Below, one piece after another: positions 45,800-57,200 of a stretch of DNA of 64,000 bases. The first letter of the stretch is position 1. Each line of letters opens with the position of its first letter. The stretch is taken from positions 109,916,095-109,980,094 of the forward strand of contig CM061920.1 of assembly GCA_031002005.1 (NCBI GenBank), given 5' to 3'. The notes under the pieces were generated by a model, which was not told where the DNA came from, searched no databases, and was given only the letters and a program-made list of their open reading frames with translations. The stretch is from Vandiemenella viatica. Lineage: Eukaryota > Arthropoda > Insecta > Orthoptera > Morabidae. The position numbers and the translations under genes were made by a program.

Positions 45800-47315
45800 T
45801 TGCCAAAATGGCTAAATCATTAAATTATCAATTTCTTGGTTTTCATAAATGCTTAGCAAGGCGTCGTATACATCTCCCAAATGAAATTTTAAAGGGTTTA
45901 ATGCCTCTATCCTACTCTCCCACCTAGTGTCACTCCATGTTTTCAAAGTTGAACCCTGAACATGCTTTAAAAGTATTGCCCATCGAAAAGTAGATGCCAA
46001 AAAGAATAAATATATTTTTGGGACCATGTTGAAGAATAAAGGATGCTTTTGACATTAATAACAAGATTGAGAGAATGGAAAATTGAATGCTCTCGAATTA
46101 CATTGTTTAATTCTAAATTGCAATCCTGCTTTATTGCTCAGTCCTGTCCTCTGATATCCTGCAAATTTAAACACAAGTCATTAAGTTCTCCAACTATAAT
46201 GTCTGACATTTGTTTTCCTGTGGATCTTTCGACTGGTAAGAAGCCTTAAGAGCTTTCTTTAACTTTAATTTCAACATCAGCATTAAATTTATTGGTTCAA
46301 ACATATCTGATTACAAGAGTAATTTGCTGTATTTTACTAAAGTCAGGAGTATAGTTTAAAATTATGGAAAAATATTTGAATTTTTTATTTCATTAATAAC
46401 ATGAGACTTTCCACTTTGATGCAGCAGTTCTACTATACCGGTTTGTATATTTTTCCCAAGATATTGAGCTTTAGTCTCTACTTTTTAGAGCATTCAACAA
46501 ACGTGCTCTTCCATAATGGGATCGTATTCAGACAGTAACTCAACTACTTTTCGTTATTATGCTCAAACAACTTGTCGCTTGTACCTCGAAAAACCAGTGA
46601 ACTTTTACCAAGCATTTTGGTAATTGCATCTATTCTTAGAAGCACCTCATTCCAATGTTTTATTTCGGCATTAATAACTCTTAGAGTGGCAGCATCTACA
46701 GTTTTACAACAATTTAATCTTTTTTGCCTGAATATGATTTTTCGAAATTTCATGCTCGTTTAAAGTTTCGTCGAGGTGCTTGCAATTGTTAAAACCCTCC
46801 TTTGAGAGAGAACTAACTAAACAACCGAAAATTTTGCAACAGAAGCAGTAAACGCAGTAGCTATTCTCACAATATTTGCTCCCCGTTGCTGAAAATTCCT
46901 GCATAATATTTTGCGCTAAAATGTCGATCTGTGTCATTGGAAGGAAGTTTGTAATTATGCAATAGTTTACGTGGACCTTGCCTTACTAAAAAGCTTCTTA
47001 CGGCGTCTCGTAAAATTCTTGGCCATAAAGTTTTAGAACGCCTTCTGTGAGTCTCACGTTGGTGTCAGTTCCAGTTGGTTTACAAACTTCGTTCATTTGT
47101 TTGCTATTATTTTCTGAGGACTCTGTACTTCTTTTGTATCCCGACCTGATATTGGATTCTAAGATTTGTTTTGGTAAACCCTGAATACAGTATATTTTTT
47201 TAACGCGCCAGATTGATTCTGTCTTTTCGCTTCCTTTCCCAACCTCGGTTTTTTTTTCTCTTGTAGTGGTAACCAGATAGTTTTCTTTGAACGTCAGACA
47301 TTTTGGAAGAGGCAC
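45800..47315 (-). pseudogene. ZMYM1-like hAT transposase
   Basis: On minus, the N-terminal frame starts at an ATG at 47315 and reaches TEGVLKLYGQEFYETP (to 46998). The next frame (46937-46704) contains YCENSYCVYCFCCKIFG, the Cys-rich TTF-type zinc finger, and then NEHEISKNHIQAKK. Frame 46753-46544 contains IKHWNEVLLRIDAITKMLGK and FRGTSDKLFEHNN. After a gap with many stops, frame 46027-45812 has LKTWSDTRWESRIEALNPLK. These are diagnostic blocks of ZMYM1/TTF-type hAT transposases. The C-terminal dimerisation tail is not recognisable here. Frameshifts between all blocks show it is dead. Confidence 0.9.
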
Positions 47316-47489
47316 GCACGTAACTCAAACAATGTACACTATACAATAATATAAAAAGTAAATATTTATCCTTGTTCTAAATAAGCCAAAACCATAACTA
47401 AGATAAATTATTCTCAGTCGATATAAAAAAATATTTATGCACAACACAAAATATTTTCCATACCCTGTGAACATAAAGAAAGTCTAGTG

Positions 47490-47936
47490 TAGGGTTACCA
47501 GAATTTTTTCTCCAAATCCGGGGACGCTTCACGACTTTTTCACCAAAATCTGGGGACGCTTTCGGCATTTGTCCTAATTACACGTTGTACTTTCATAATA
47601 TACATGATTAAAGGTTGGGTTAACTTAAAAGCCACATATTGTATATATTTTGTATTTTAAATGAGGATCACAGACAACTATGTTGTGCGCAGCAAGGAGA
47701 CTTGATTTTCCAAAGCTGTTGTGTCTTGTAATTTTATTTTATTCCAAGGCATGTACGAGGAAAGAGGTGCGCTTAATATCTCTTGCTTCAAACGAATAGA
47801 ATTCTCACTTGATTTTTTTTTTTAAATCTGAGGACAACAGTAAAAATCTGGGAACATTGCGGGACGAAATCTGCCCGGGGACAGAGAGCTAAATATGGGG
47901 ACTGTCCCCGGCAATCGGGGTCGTCTGGTAACCCTA
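47490..47936. mobile_element. hAT-type MITE, 447 bp
   Basis: The TIRs are TAGGGTTACCAGA and its exact complement. The 8-bp TSD gtctagtg is perfect (47482-47489 and 47937-47944). Subterminal repeats of the type tccggggac / tctggggac occur. No ORF was found. It is the innermost element in this part of the stack. Confidence 0.95.
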
Positions 47937-48955
47937 GTCTAGTGTTACTACACAGTGAAAGCTTATTCGCGGAGGATACTATCCATAAATTTGCTGCAAA
48001 TACAGAAACCGTGTATTCAGAATGGCAATTTCTATAGGCTTAAACGGAATACGTTCCAAGTGCACAAACAAAAAAAACAAAAACAAATAATGTTGTGGAG
48101 TGATTGTCGCGCAATGCAGTTATTAAACCAACTGACAAAGTTATTCACATTCACTAAAATAGTTAATGAATTTCTTTTCGTTGAGACGATTTACAAATGC
48201 AGCAATTAGAGTATCTGTAAAGCGCATTCGTATATATAATAAGCATCATGGGTTATTATATATTAGCAGTTAACATATATAAATTGAATATACTAATGGT
48301 ATGTGAAGTAACTAATCGGTAATCAGCAGCTGGTAACAGTATTTATTTATTAATTATTGTAAGTACTGTCCCACACCCACTAAACTACAGTATTTTCACA
48401 AGCGATCAAAGCTAGCGTATGTAATTTAACCCAACCATAACACTTAAAATGCCTGTATCTAATTTGTACAACAAATCTGTGAGGCTCGGATAACGAGAAG
48501 AAATTATTATGCAAATTATTCCACTTCGATTTCCAATATCTAAGATCCCTATTCATTTGGTTCATCAATTCAATAAAATAAATACTCAGCTACTCCCGCC
48601 AAGCACTATCGATTCCATGTATTAGAGCCTAGCTGCAATTGCGAAAAACATTCCTTTTCACCGCATCTAGTAACTTGTGGGCAGTATAACGTCGGAATCA
48701 GTGCAGGTAACCGAGGGCAGGTGTAACAGCCCCCACCTACCGCGCTTCTGTTGTGTGCTTTTGTCGTTGTGCGCTTATGTCGTATGTCCTACTAAATAAC
48801 AGTTTAATCATAGATGTACTTACCTTTAGAAATTATGAAATCCTGAAGTAAATTTTATGATCTTCCACTTATCACTAATAATGTAATAGTAAGGCTAATG
48901 CTGCTGTGTAATGAAATCACTTTTGTAATTAGCAAATAATATGCAAGTTGTGCTA

Positions 48956-49112
48956 AGGCCCAATTCACACAGAAGAGACGTGGCGCGGACTTCGGGCTGA
49001 GACATGGCTCGGACGCAGCGCATTTTGAAGTTGCTCCTATGGCGCAATTCACACAGAGGTGGCTGGGCAACGGCGCGCCCCTTTGAGGTCCGCGCCCCGT
49101 CTCTTCGAAGTC
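48956..49112. repeat. Imperfect inverted repeat, GC-rich (possible MITE remnant)
   Basis: agaagagacgtggcgcggac (about 48972) is answered by gtccgcgccccgtctcttc (about 49089). Directly repeated caattcacacaga occurs inside. Without outer TIR or TSD it may be a decayed MITE, perhaps a relative of the one at 34885. Confidence 0.55.
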
Positions 49113-49324
49113 TCTAGGTTCGCACCCGAATAGCTAAGAACTGTAAGTTTTTAACGAACGAAAAAATCAGTATGTGCATTTTTTTTTATTAATTGGGTAT
49201 TTAACACATTAATATTACCGGTATTAATATTTTTCTCACACTTACAGCTGAAATGGCGCCCCTAAATTTTAGCGCCCCGGGCAAATGCCCGGTTTGCCCC
49301 CCCCCCCCCGTAGAGCGGGCCCTG

Positions 49325-51255
49325 CTATATGTCACTTTTCAGTCACTACTACCTAGCACGGATCACTGGTGTTTGTATTTGGTAGTAGCATGTAGATTCC
49401 TATCGTGCACAACGTTGGCCGAATGCTGTTAGCTGTTGGGGTTTGGGAGATATGTCGGTTAAAGGTGGTCGATGTAAAGCTTCTTCATATTTCAATCATA
49501 GACTTGTGTGTCCCTATGGTTATCTTTCCTGCCTCAACTACATAAAACAATTGGTGTTTGCGTGTTGTATTAACATCGAGTCTCCTATTGTTCACAATGG
49601 TAGTTACATTTAGATAGCTATGGGGGAGTTTGAGATATGTTTTTTTAAAGTGGTTGAAGTGGGGCACTTTCACATTTCGACCAAATACGTGTGTGCCCCA
49701 ATGTATCACTTTTAGCCAAAAGTATCCAGCGCAGATCACTGGTGTTTATGCGTGGTAGTAGTATACATTCACCGATCGTGCACAACGTTGGCCGAATTTT
49801 AGTAACTGTGGAGGTGTGAGAGATATTGTTGTCGAAAATGGTCGATCAAGGATATTTTCGTATTTCGACTAAAGGCATATGTGTCGGTATATTTCACTTT
49901 GCTGCCACAATAACATAGCGAAGATGACTGGTGTTTATATGTGGTAGTAGCATCACGTACCACTCGTGCACTGTGGTGGTTAGATGTCGGTAGGTATGGG
50001 TGTGTACGAGATATTGTGGTTTAAATTGATCGACCTGGTACTCTTTCATATTTCGACCAAAGACATAGGTGTCCCTATGTATCACTTTTCAGCAAAAACT
50101 ATCTAGCACAGACCAATGGTGTTTGTGTGTGGTAGTAGCAAAGGGTCATCGATCGTGCACAACGTTGACCGATTGTCGATAGCTGTGGGAGTGTGGAAGG
50201 TATGGTGGTTGAAACTGGTCGATCAATAATATTTTAGTATTTCGACTAAAGACATGTGTGTCAGTATATGTCACTTTGCTTCCTCAACTACCATGCTCAG
50301 ATCACTGGTGACTGTGTGTGGTAGTGTCTGTATTCTTCTATCATTAGATGGTAGCTATGGGGGTGTGGGAGATATCGTGATTGAAATTGATCTACCTGGG
50401 ACAGTTTCATATTTCGACCAAAGACCTATGTATCTTTTTCAGCCAAAACTATGTAGCGCAGATCACTGGTGTTTGTGTATGGTAGTAGCAGAGGGTCATT
50501 GGTCGTGCACAACGTTGGCCGAATGTCGATAGCTGTGGGAGTGTGGTAGATATGGTGGTTGAAAGTGGTCGATCAAGGATATTTTCGTATTTCGACCAGA
50601 GAAATGTGTGTCCGTATATGTCACTTTGCTGCCTCAACTACATAGCGCAGACCACTGGTGATTATGTGTGGTAGCGGCCTCGATCTCCCATCGTGCGCTA
50701 TGATGATTTCATGTCGGTAGCTATGAGGGTGTGGTTGAAATAGAGGGTGAAAGTGGTCGACGTAGGGCATTTTCCTGTTTCTACAATAGACGTGTGTGTC
50801 CCTATATTTCACATTGCAGCCAGAACTAACAAGCGCAGACCACGGGCGTTTGTGTGTGGTAGTAGCCTGGAGGCTTCCATCGTGCACTATGGTGATTGCA
50901 TGTCGGTTACTGTGGGGGTGTGGTAGATATGGTGGTTGAAATTGGTGGACCTGATAAAAATAGACATGTGTGTCCCTATATTTCATTCTAAAGCCCAAAC
51001 TACCCAGCGTAGTACACTGCTGATTGTGTATGGTATTAATCTAAAGTCTCTAACCGTGCACCATGGTGGTGTCATGTCAGTAGCTATAATGGTATGGAAG
51101 ATATGGTGGTTGAAATTGGTCGACGGACATGTGTGTCCCTCTATTTCACTTTGCAGCCTTAAATACCCTGCGCTGATCGCTGAAGTTTGTGTGTGGTATT
51201 AGCCACAGTCTCCCTTCGTGTACTATGGTGGATGTATGTCGGTAGCTGTCAATCA
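49325..51255 (+). repeat. Tandem array, about 11 units of 162-190 bp
   Basis: The landmark gtgtgtcc...tatatttcac recurs at about 49507, 49690, 49875, 50065, 50254, 50430, 50604, 50791, 50966 and 51128. Each is followed by cagatcactggtgtttg, gtggtagtagc, a cgtgcacaacgttgg block and gtagctgtgggggtgtgg. A partial unit lies on the other side of the nested hAT at 45360-45380. Unit divergence is considerable. No protein is encoded consistently. Confidence 0.93.
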
Positions 51256-52569
51256 AAATTCTTTACAATCACGAACGCAGTCGTAGGCATCAGCTAATAT
51301 TATAATAATAGTAAGACTTGTTTATTTCGACTAGTAACAAAATATTATGGAAATAATGTATTTTAAAGTTGAATCTGAGTATTAATTTATTCTCTTAATG
51401 AGTATAAAGTAATTTTTATTAAAATTGTATTCTGTATTATATTTAATTGTCTTTATCATAGCCTTTTTTTTTATATAGATATAACATAATTATGAAATTC
51501 GCCATGGGCTCCTCCAGTCATATTACTAAATCTTTATACGTGTCTGATGCTGCTTCATTCCCGTCTTTATAAACCTCAAATATTTGAATTTGTAGTTGGT
51601 TTGTGTAACAGAAGTGATCCGAGACACATTTGGTGTTCCGCGTGAAATACTCAGAAAATGAGAATTAAGTGAAAGGGTTGGAGACAAAGGCAGCAACAAA
51701 CAAACAAACAACAGCTGTTAAAGGGGCTGCGTGTGAGTACAATAGTGTTAGCGGAGCAGATAACCTTGAAGTGGCGGACAGGAACAGTTATGCCCACCTC
51801 AGCTGGGATACAATGCAGGTCGGACACAAGCGATCTGTGGCGAAATGTTCGTATGTTCTCGTACAAATTCGGGAGGTTCCAAAAATGGCGAATGGAGTGA
51901 CTGACCAGTGAACATAAAGCATCTATATTTTGGTTCTAACAAAAGGTTTTGTTTGCATGTTCTGGAGGGAAAATCCGGCAAGGAGGTTGGTGACGGGAAA
52001 AGGAGAAGTGGGGATGGTAGAACGACGTGCTCTTCACCCCGGGAAGGAGACATCTTGTGTCCGCGAGCTGGAGAGGACGGAGCGACCTGCTCTGACGAGT
52101 GGAGGTTGCAGATAGTGACGACGCAGTGTACCAGGAATGGTGATCCTCGAGCCCACGTGGATTGTTTGGTGAGCTGAAGTACTTAAGTGCTTGCTTTCTT
52201 CAAGTTCCAGTACATTCCATACCCGAAAACGACCTGCAGAGCGATCTGCAGAGATAGGGACTCATGCAATAAAACTTTTCTAGCCAGCAGGAAATTATAC
52301 GGTTGGACAATCGGTTAATTCCGGAAATGCATAAGATTGTTTCTTTGTAATTCACTTGTGCCATATACATTCAATTGTAATTGTGTCTTGTCAAATGTAA
52401 AAGGCAGTAATAAATTGTAACACCTTAACTTGTTAAAGAATTATGTATCTGTTATAAATTGGTAAAAGGAAAATTAACCCTGTTCATGCAATCCAAGATT
52501 AATTATAAAGGCGCCCAAATTTAATTAAAAACAATAAAATCAATCCCTAATTGCCAAGGTAAGCCATAT

Positions 52570-52818
52570 CTACCACAGTTTGTAAAATTTTATCACCAGC
52601 ATAAAATTTTTTGTACTACCGTGATTGGAGGCGACTGTAGCAACACTATACAATGTTTTATTTTGGAGAGTTTCGATCGTTTCTTGAGTAGATGCCGAAC
52701 CTAAACCATTACGTGCAATCCTACTAGCCTTTTTTCTTCCAAGTGACAATTTTTCAACATTTTTATACAAAGTACGATCGAGTTTTGATTCACAAATGAA
52801 TGATAAGGTGCACGTCAC
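52570..52818 (-). pseudogene. hAT transposase remnant of the 8.1-kb element
   Basis: On minus, LYSVATVASNHGSTKNFMLV then IKFYKLW resembles the catalytic-core start of hAT transposases (S-ATDASN-G..K..P.V..Y), with the expected D replaced by V. Upstream FICESKLDRTL is compatible with the preceding region. The other 1.5 kb of coding sequence is gone or unrecognisable. Confidence 0.65.
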
Positions 52819-53242
52819 CGAGTGATTTGCGTTTGTTACTTAAACACCTATCACTTGATTCTTGGGTGCTCATTTGATCGGTGTTAAAAAATAACTTCAG
52901 CGATGTTGTTAACCTGAAACTTCTTTCTTTTTTGTGCTCATTACATTTCTGGTATTATGCTATATCATTATTGCCACCATTAAATATGCTAAAGTATTTT
53001 TGGTCCAAGGTTAGTGGGATCAGTTGTACCCTAAGCCGTGAATAGCATTGCTGGTTGAGTGCGATGCGTCTGACGTGGACACGCGATTACATTTTTTTGC
53101 AAAGTGTGATGGGTTTTTATCACTTAGTTAAAAAATCGGGACATTTGGCGTCCCGATCGAGGGTAAATCGGGACGAGTTTTCAGACCCCGAAAATCGGGA
53201 CGTCCCGCGCAAATCGGGACACCTGGCAACGCTAGTCGTGGC

Positions 53243-53472
53243 TACCCCAACCCAACCAGGAAATACTTCCGGGTGTAAGGGACCTACAGTTTTACGTCGA
53301 GCTCCAACCACGGAGCGTCCTAGCTTGCTTCACATGAACAAAGCAAAGCTTTGACAGAGGCGAAGATCAGCTTTTTAAGGGCGTAAAAATTCCAGCCGAG
53401 ACCGGGATTCGAACCAGGGACCTTCTGATCTCTATTCAGGCATCTTAATCAACGGAGCCACCAGAACGCTCT
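53243..53472 (-). repeat. SINE-B split copy, tRNA-head part
   Basis: This continues the sequence interrupted at 45141. It contains gggacctacagttttacg and ccagccgagaccgggattcg (box B GGTTCGAATCC on minus), and box A TGGCTCCGTTG-like close to the right end. The end at 53472 is followed by the second TSD copy. Confidence 0.9.
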
Positions 53473-53500
53473 ACGACTATTACTGATCCTGCCTTAAAGT

Positions 53501-53725
53501 ACCGAGCATGGTGGCGTGGTGGCCTCGCATTCGGGAGGACGGCGGTTAGAATCCCCGTCCGGGTATCCATATTTTGGTTTTCCATGGTTTCCCAAATCAC
53601 TCCAGGCAAATGTCGGGATGCTTCCTTCAAAAGGCCATGGCCAAATTCCTTCCTATTCCTTGCCCTCAGTCCTTTCATGTCTCTAAAGACCTCGCTGTTA
53701 AGAGACGTTAAAGAGTTATAAAAAA
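53501..53725 (+). repeat. SINE-A copy, full length
   Basis: The head begins accgagcatggtggcg, box B is mutated (GGTTAGAATCC), and the body and short A tail are intact. A 10-bp TSD, gccttaaagt, lies at 53491-53500 and 53726-53735. Confidence 0.95.
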
Positions 53726-53838
53726 GCCTTAAAGTCTTCAGCAGAGTGTATAGGAGTCTTCACATTTATTCCATTGTTATAAATATTACACAATATCGGG
53801 TTTTATATTTCTTCTTTATTGCGAACTTTATCATAATA

Positions 53839-54692
53839 CAGGGCGTTCGCCGGAAAACGCTACCCTCCCAGTCTGTTGCCGTCGGCAACTTGCTCGGTCA
53901 GTGAAGCCAGTAGTTTCCGCCACACGGCACCGTGAATCACCGCACTGTTTAACACCTCCGCTGCCCCAACAGTACAGTGCAGTGACCCTTACATTGTTAA
54001 GAACGGTTTCTTTGCATTGTAGATAGTTTGTGACTTCAGTCTCTTATTAATCAGTGTTGTGAATAAACGTTTCTTTGCGGTTTGGCTGGTTTGGGGCTTC
54101 ATACTCTTATTAATCTGTACCGTGTTTGAGTGTGAGTAAAATTATGGTACGTTACAGTTTGCAACAAAGAATATTTCTCTACGATACATATGTGAAGAAG
54201 AAGTCGTTTAAAAAGTGTCGCAGTAAATTTCGTCGCGAATTTCCTGGCGCTTTACTGCCAGCTAAATCAACAATTCTGCGTCTGGTTAAAAAAGTAAGAG
54301 AAACGGGTTCATTTTTTAACAAAAAGAGACTGTCGGTCAACCGTATTCTCACAGAGGAGAAAATTGACGATATCGCTTTTCGACTAGAACAGTCACCCAA
54401 AAAATCATTAAGTCAGTTAGGGCAGCGTGTGTCTCGAAATATGTTCAGAAGATGTGAAATGTGCATTACACAAGAGGGTCAACACTTCCAGCATCTTTTA
54501 TAAGGTAAGCTAATGAATTACGTCACATTTAAATGCTTAGCACACAAGTTTATGAAGTTTATGAAGCGTAATTATTATGAAATAGTTCGCGGCCGACGGT
54601 CGAACAATGCCGGAAACTGACCGCTCGCTCGCCGGGAGCAGTTTCTTCCTTGTAGCGCAAACAGTGGGTTGCGTTTCCCGGCGAACGCCCTG
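53839..54692 (+). mobile_element. TA-flanked Tc1/mariner-superfamily element, internally deleted
   Basis: TIRs begin CAGGGCGTTCGCCGG on both ends and match over about 22 bp with one difference. TA lies on both sides (53837-53838 and 54693-54694). The region before the ORF has two imperfect direct repeats of about 65 bp (gtttctttgc...ctcttattaatc) at about 54005-54125. Confidence 0.92.
54144..54503 (+). CDS. DUF4817 helix-turn-helix protein, transposase derivative, open
   Basis: A 119-codon uninterrupted frame from the ATG at 54144, chosen because family members begin MVRYSLQQR-like. A continuation six codons upstream lacks an ATG. The N-terminal part (about residues 1-95) is a DUF4817-type HTH: MVRYSLQQRIFLYDTYVKK, CRSKFRREFPGALLPAKSTI, and LTEEKIDDIAFRLEQSPKKS. 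From about residue 97 it switches to RVSRNMFRRCEMCITQ followed by a GQHFQHLL end, which is the usual C-terminal tail of the same transposase type. The catalytic middle is missing, and the junction is in frame. As a protein it could bind the element's TIRs but not cut. Whether it is expressed is unknown. It may just be a young non-autonomous copy. Confidence 0.75.
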   Translation: MVRYSLQQRIFLYDTYVKKKSFKKCRSKFRREFPGALLPAKSTILRLVKKVRETGSFFNKKRLSVNRILTEEKIDDIAFRLEQSPKKSLSQLGQRVSRNMFRRCEMCITQEGQHFQHLL

Positions 54693-54699
54693 TATATAC

Positions 54700-55145
54700 C
54701 AGCGGACTTTAATGTAGGTTAATATCATTGAAATATTGCCTGAACGTGTTGACCGCCGGTTCTGCTTTCCTGTACATTCGATAGAAGGAAACCACACTGA
54801 TTGACGCGTTTCTTCAGTCGTGGATAGCCGTTTCTTCATGAAGGACTGGGCTGTTGTTGGAAATCGAGTGGATGGATGGAGGATCCACTTTAACACCCTG
54901 TTCTGAATTCCTTGAAGGAGACGCAGATGTATTGCCGTCGCGTAGGCCCATACCGGAAAGGCATATTCCAGGTTAGGCCTGACGTATGTGCAGGGTATTG
55001 TCACTAGTCGCAGGCGTCTTAATCAGCACTGGATACAGATCGTGTAGTGTAGCGCTGGCTCTCTTCTGAACATCTTAAATGTGAGCTTTCTATGAAATCT
55101 TCCTGAGGAGTGTTACACCAAGGTATCATACTGAAGCTGACTATC
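54700..55145 (-). pseudogene. Jockey-like LINE RT C-terminal fragment
   Basis: On minus, CTYVRPNLEYAFPVWAYATA, HLRLLQGIQNRVLKWIL and then a RLSTTEETRQ block match the thumb/C-terminal order of jockey-group RTs (RP.LEY..P.W....). The frame from 55004 is long (to 54537) because it runs on into flanking element sequence. No catalytic RT motif is present. Confidence 0.8.
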
Positions 55146-55149
55146 GAAG

Positions 55150-57030
55150 GTTCTCTTCATGCAGTTGCAGCTCTGTATCTGGTTGTACCTGCTTCCGTAT
55201 CTCTTAGTATAATGGCCTGCGGTTGATTTTGATTTTGCACATTCTCGCACAAGTCATCTTTTGAAGGGATTCCTGCACACGCCGTGTTGTTATGGCTCTG
55301 ATTGTACTTGAAGAACGCAGCGTCGATAGAGCATATTGCTGTGTGTACCTTTGATCTGCGGTGAAAAGTGAATAGCAGACTGTGTGTCAAGCATTGAGCT
55401 CTGGAACGCAGAAGGAGCGTCCCACTCCCCTACTGACGACACGCATGGGAACTCATTACATCCACCTCTTTCTAAACATTTCGACCAACGTTTTTCCTTA
55501 TATATTAGCTTCCCCGCCTCGCATCAAGATGAAACATACCCCAATTTACTTCCGAGATTCTAGGCTACGCAGTGTTAGAATATCCACGAAATCCGTCAAG
55601 TAATTATGAATTGCAGTTAACAAAACAAACAGAATGGCACCAATACGAACTGTTCTGATGCATGAGAGCCATAACACGCCAAAAATAAAAGTAACCCAAA
55701 AGGAGAATTCCCGGATCACAAACGTCGTGTCGCAACATATCACACAGCTAAAGGAAAAAAATTCTCAAGAACTATCTCATTTAATTATTTATCGACTGAA
55801 ATCATATGGAACCGACAGACGAAAGAATAACTGACTCGCTTCATTACACTACGAAAAAATTAAATAAAAAATTTGAAAGGATTAAAATTTCTAATATAAA
55901 CAAAACATTGCCGATTTCAAAAATTTTAAGAAAATACTTACGCGCCTGTTATAGGATGAATGAACCAACAGAGTGAAATTTCTGAAGTGCTGTATTGTTT
56001 GAACATGTTAGATTGAACGAATAAGCACCACCTATATTTCGCCAGTAAATGAAAGAGGAAAAGTCAGCATTAAGTGTAATAATTTTAAACATACGTTGAC
56101 ATTTGTGTAAGGTAATCAGTAGTAAATATCTCACTGTGAAGTAAAATGGTCTAGCAATTCAGAGAACCAATCATTTAACCCATATCAACATTTTTCACTG
56201 GCCTAACGCGTACTGTTTATTGTTATAAAAGAAAAACAAAAAATCAATTACGAGCAGCCAACACGATGAAACATGTGAAAAATTCAATTCCACGATTATC
56301 GTACAAATTACAAATGAAAAAAGAATACACAGCGATCAAAAACTATACATTCGGCAAATTAAAACTGGCCGAGTCTTGGCAGGCTGCAAACTAAGTAATA
56401 TACGCCTGTAAATGTTTTTGTTATGCAGACGTCACTTTATTTCAGACCATAGGCACCTTAACCTGGCGCAGCCAACATCTAGATAAGCCCACCTGCATCT
56501 CGCCTCTGACATCGCGGTCTTAATTCATGTGGCTAGCAGAAAAGAGTGTTCGTCATTACACTTCTTATTGCCACACAAGTAAATTATGGATACGGTCAAC
56601 ATTTGGAACAACAACGTAGATAGTGGGGAGAGATCCTCCTAACGAGCACAAGCATCAGCTGGCTTTAAAATAGAAGTGGATATTTTAAGGTAAATGTCCG
56701 ACTGTTTCGGCCTACAAAAATACTCTCGTCACCTGGGGTAGACCATGAGACTGTCAACGCGACTACGAGAGAAGGCCGTACTACAGATGGCGCAAGCCGT
56801 TCAGTAAAGAAAAGTGGAATTGGCAAATCGAAATAAAAACAGCTTCTCAACGAAAATCCGCAAACTGAAAAGTAAATCAGATTTGAACCTGTACTACTAG
56901 AATATAAATTTAACTGGACACTTCTGCTTAAGATTACCAACAGAACTTTTAAAAACTTCGGACTGGAGGTTCGAAAAGCTACATTTATAAATTTCCAAGT
57001 AGATTAAATATAAAAACAGGATCGGATGCG
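55150..57030. other. AT-rich stretch without recognised gene
   Basis: No coding domain, TIR or tRNA-like promoter was recognised. Frames at 55382-55603 and 56665-56940 are short and have no family resemblance. Confidence 0.4.
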
Positions 57031-57034
57031 ACAG

Positions 57035-57200
57035 AATAAGTAATTGAAATCTGCTACTTGGGAAGCAAAATTACAACTGATGGCTGAAGCAGGAATGATG
57101 TTAAAAGCTGAATAGCACTATCAAAAAGAGTCTTCATGAAAAAGAAGAATCTTTTAGTTTCAAATATTGATCTAGGAATTAGAAAGAACTCCCGCAGATG
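57035..57200 (+). pseudogene. LINE RT thumb fragment
   Basis: On plus: IEICYLGSKITTDG, a stop, SRNDVKS, a stop, IALSKRVFMKKKNLLVSNID then LGIRKN. This is the YLG...DG...I..RI..A...F thumb block of RTE/jockey-like RTs. Confidence 0.75.

Larger units (their letters stand above)
45382..49324 (-). mobile_element. Nested hAT element, ZMYM1-like, 3.9 kb
   Basis: The ends are CAGGGCCCGCTC and its exact complement GAGCGGGCCCTG, followed inward by more loosely matched C/G-rich sequence (about 60 bp). No 8-bp TSD is visible. The flanks gtgtgtccct and ctatatgtcac join into a normal tandem-array unit. A minus-strand transposase pseudogene lies at its left side. Positions 47940-48950 are AT-rich and non-coding. 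Confidence 0.85.
45142..53234. mobile_element. hAT element, 8.1 kb including nested insertions
   Basis: The ends are TAGTGTTGCCAGG and the complement of TAGCGTTGCCAGG. The 8-bp TSD gtcgtggc is perfect (45134-45141 and 53235-53242). Subterminal sequence repeats aatcgggac on both sides. The contents are a tandem array, a nested ZMYM1-like hAT and a minus-strand transposase remnant near the right end (52570-52818). Positions 51255-52560 have no recognised domain; the CpG-richer part near 51960-52180 is unexplained. Confidence 0.95.

Noticed and set aside
49325..51255. CRISPR-like array
   Set aside because: Units are 160-190 bp, the whole unit is repeated with uniform divergence, there are no short identical repeats with unique spacers, and the context is eukaryotic.
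51650..52450. LTR or captured host gene fragment inside the 8.1-kb hAT
   Set aside because: There are AATAAA signals and CpG-rich sequence but no paired LTRs, primer-binding site, polypurine tract or coding domain.
54537..55004. 155-codon open frame as an intact gene
   Set aside because: Only part of it is recognisable, as a LINE RT C-terminus; the rest runs into the flanking DUF4817 element, so the open frame is a chance run-on.
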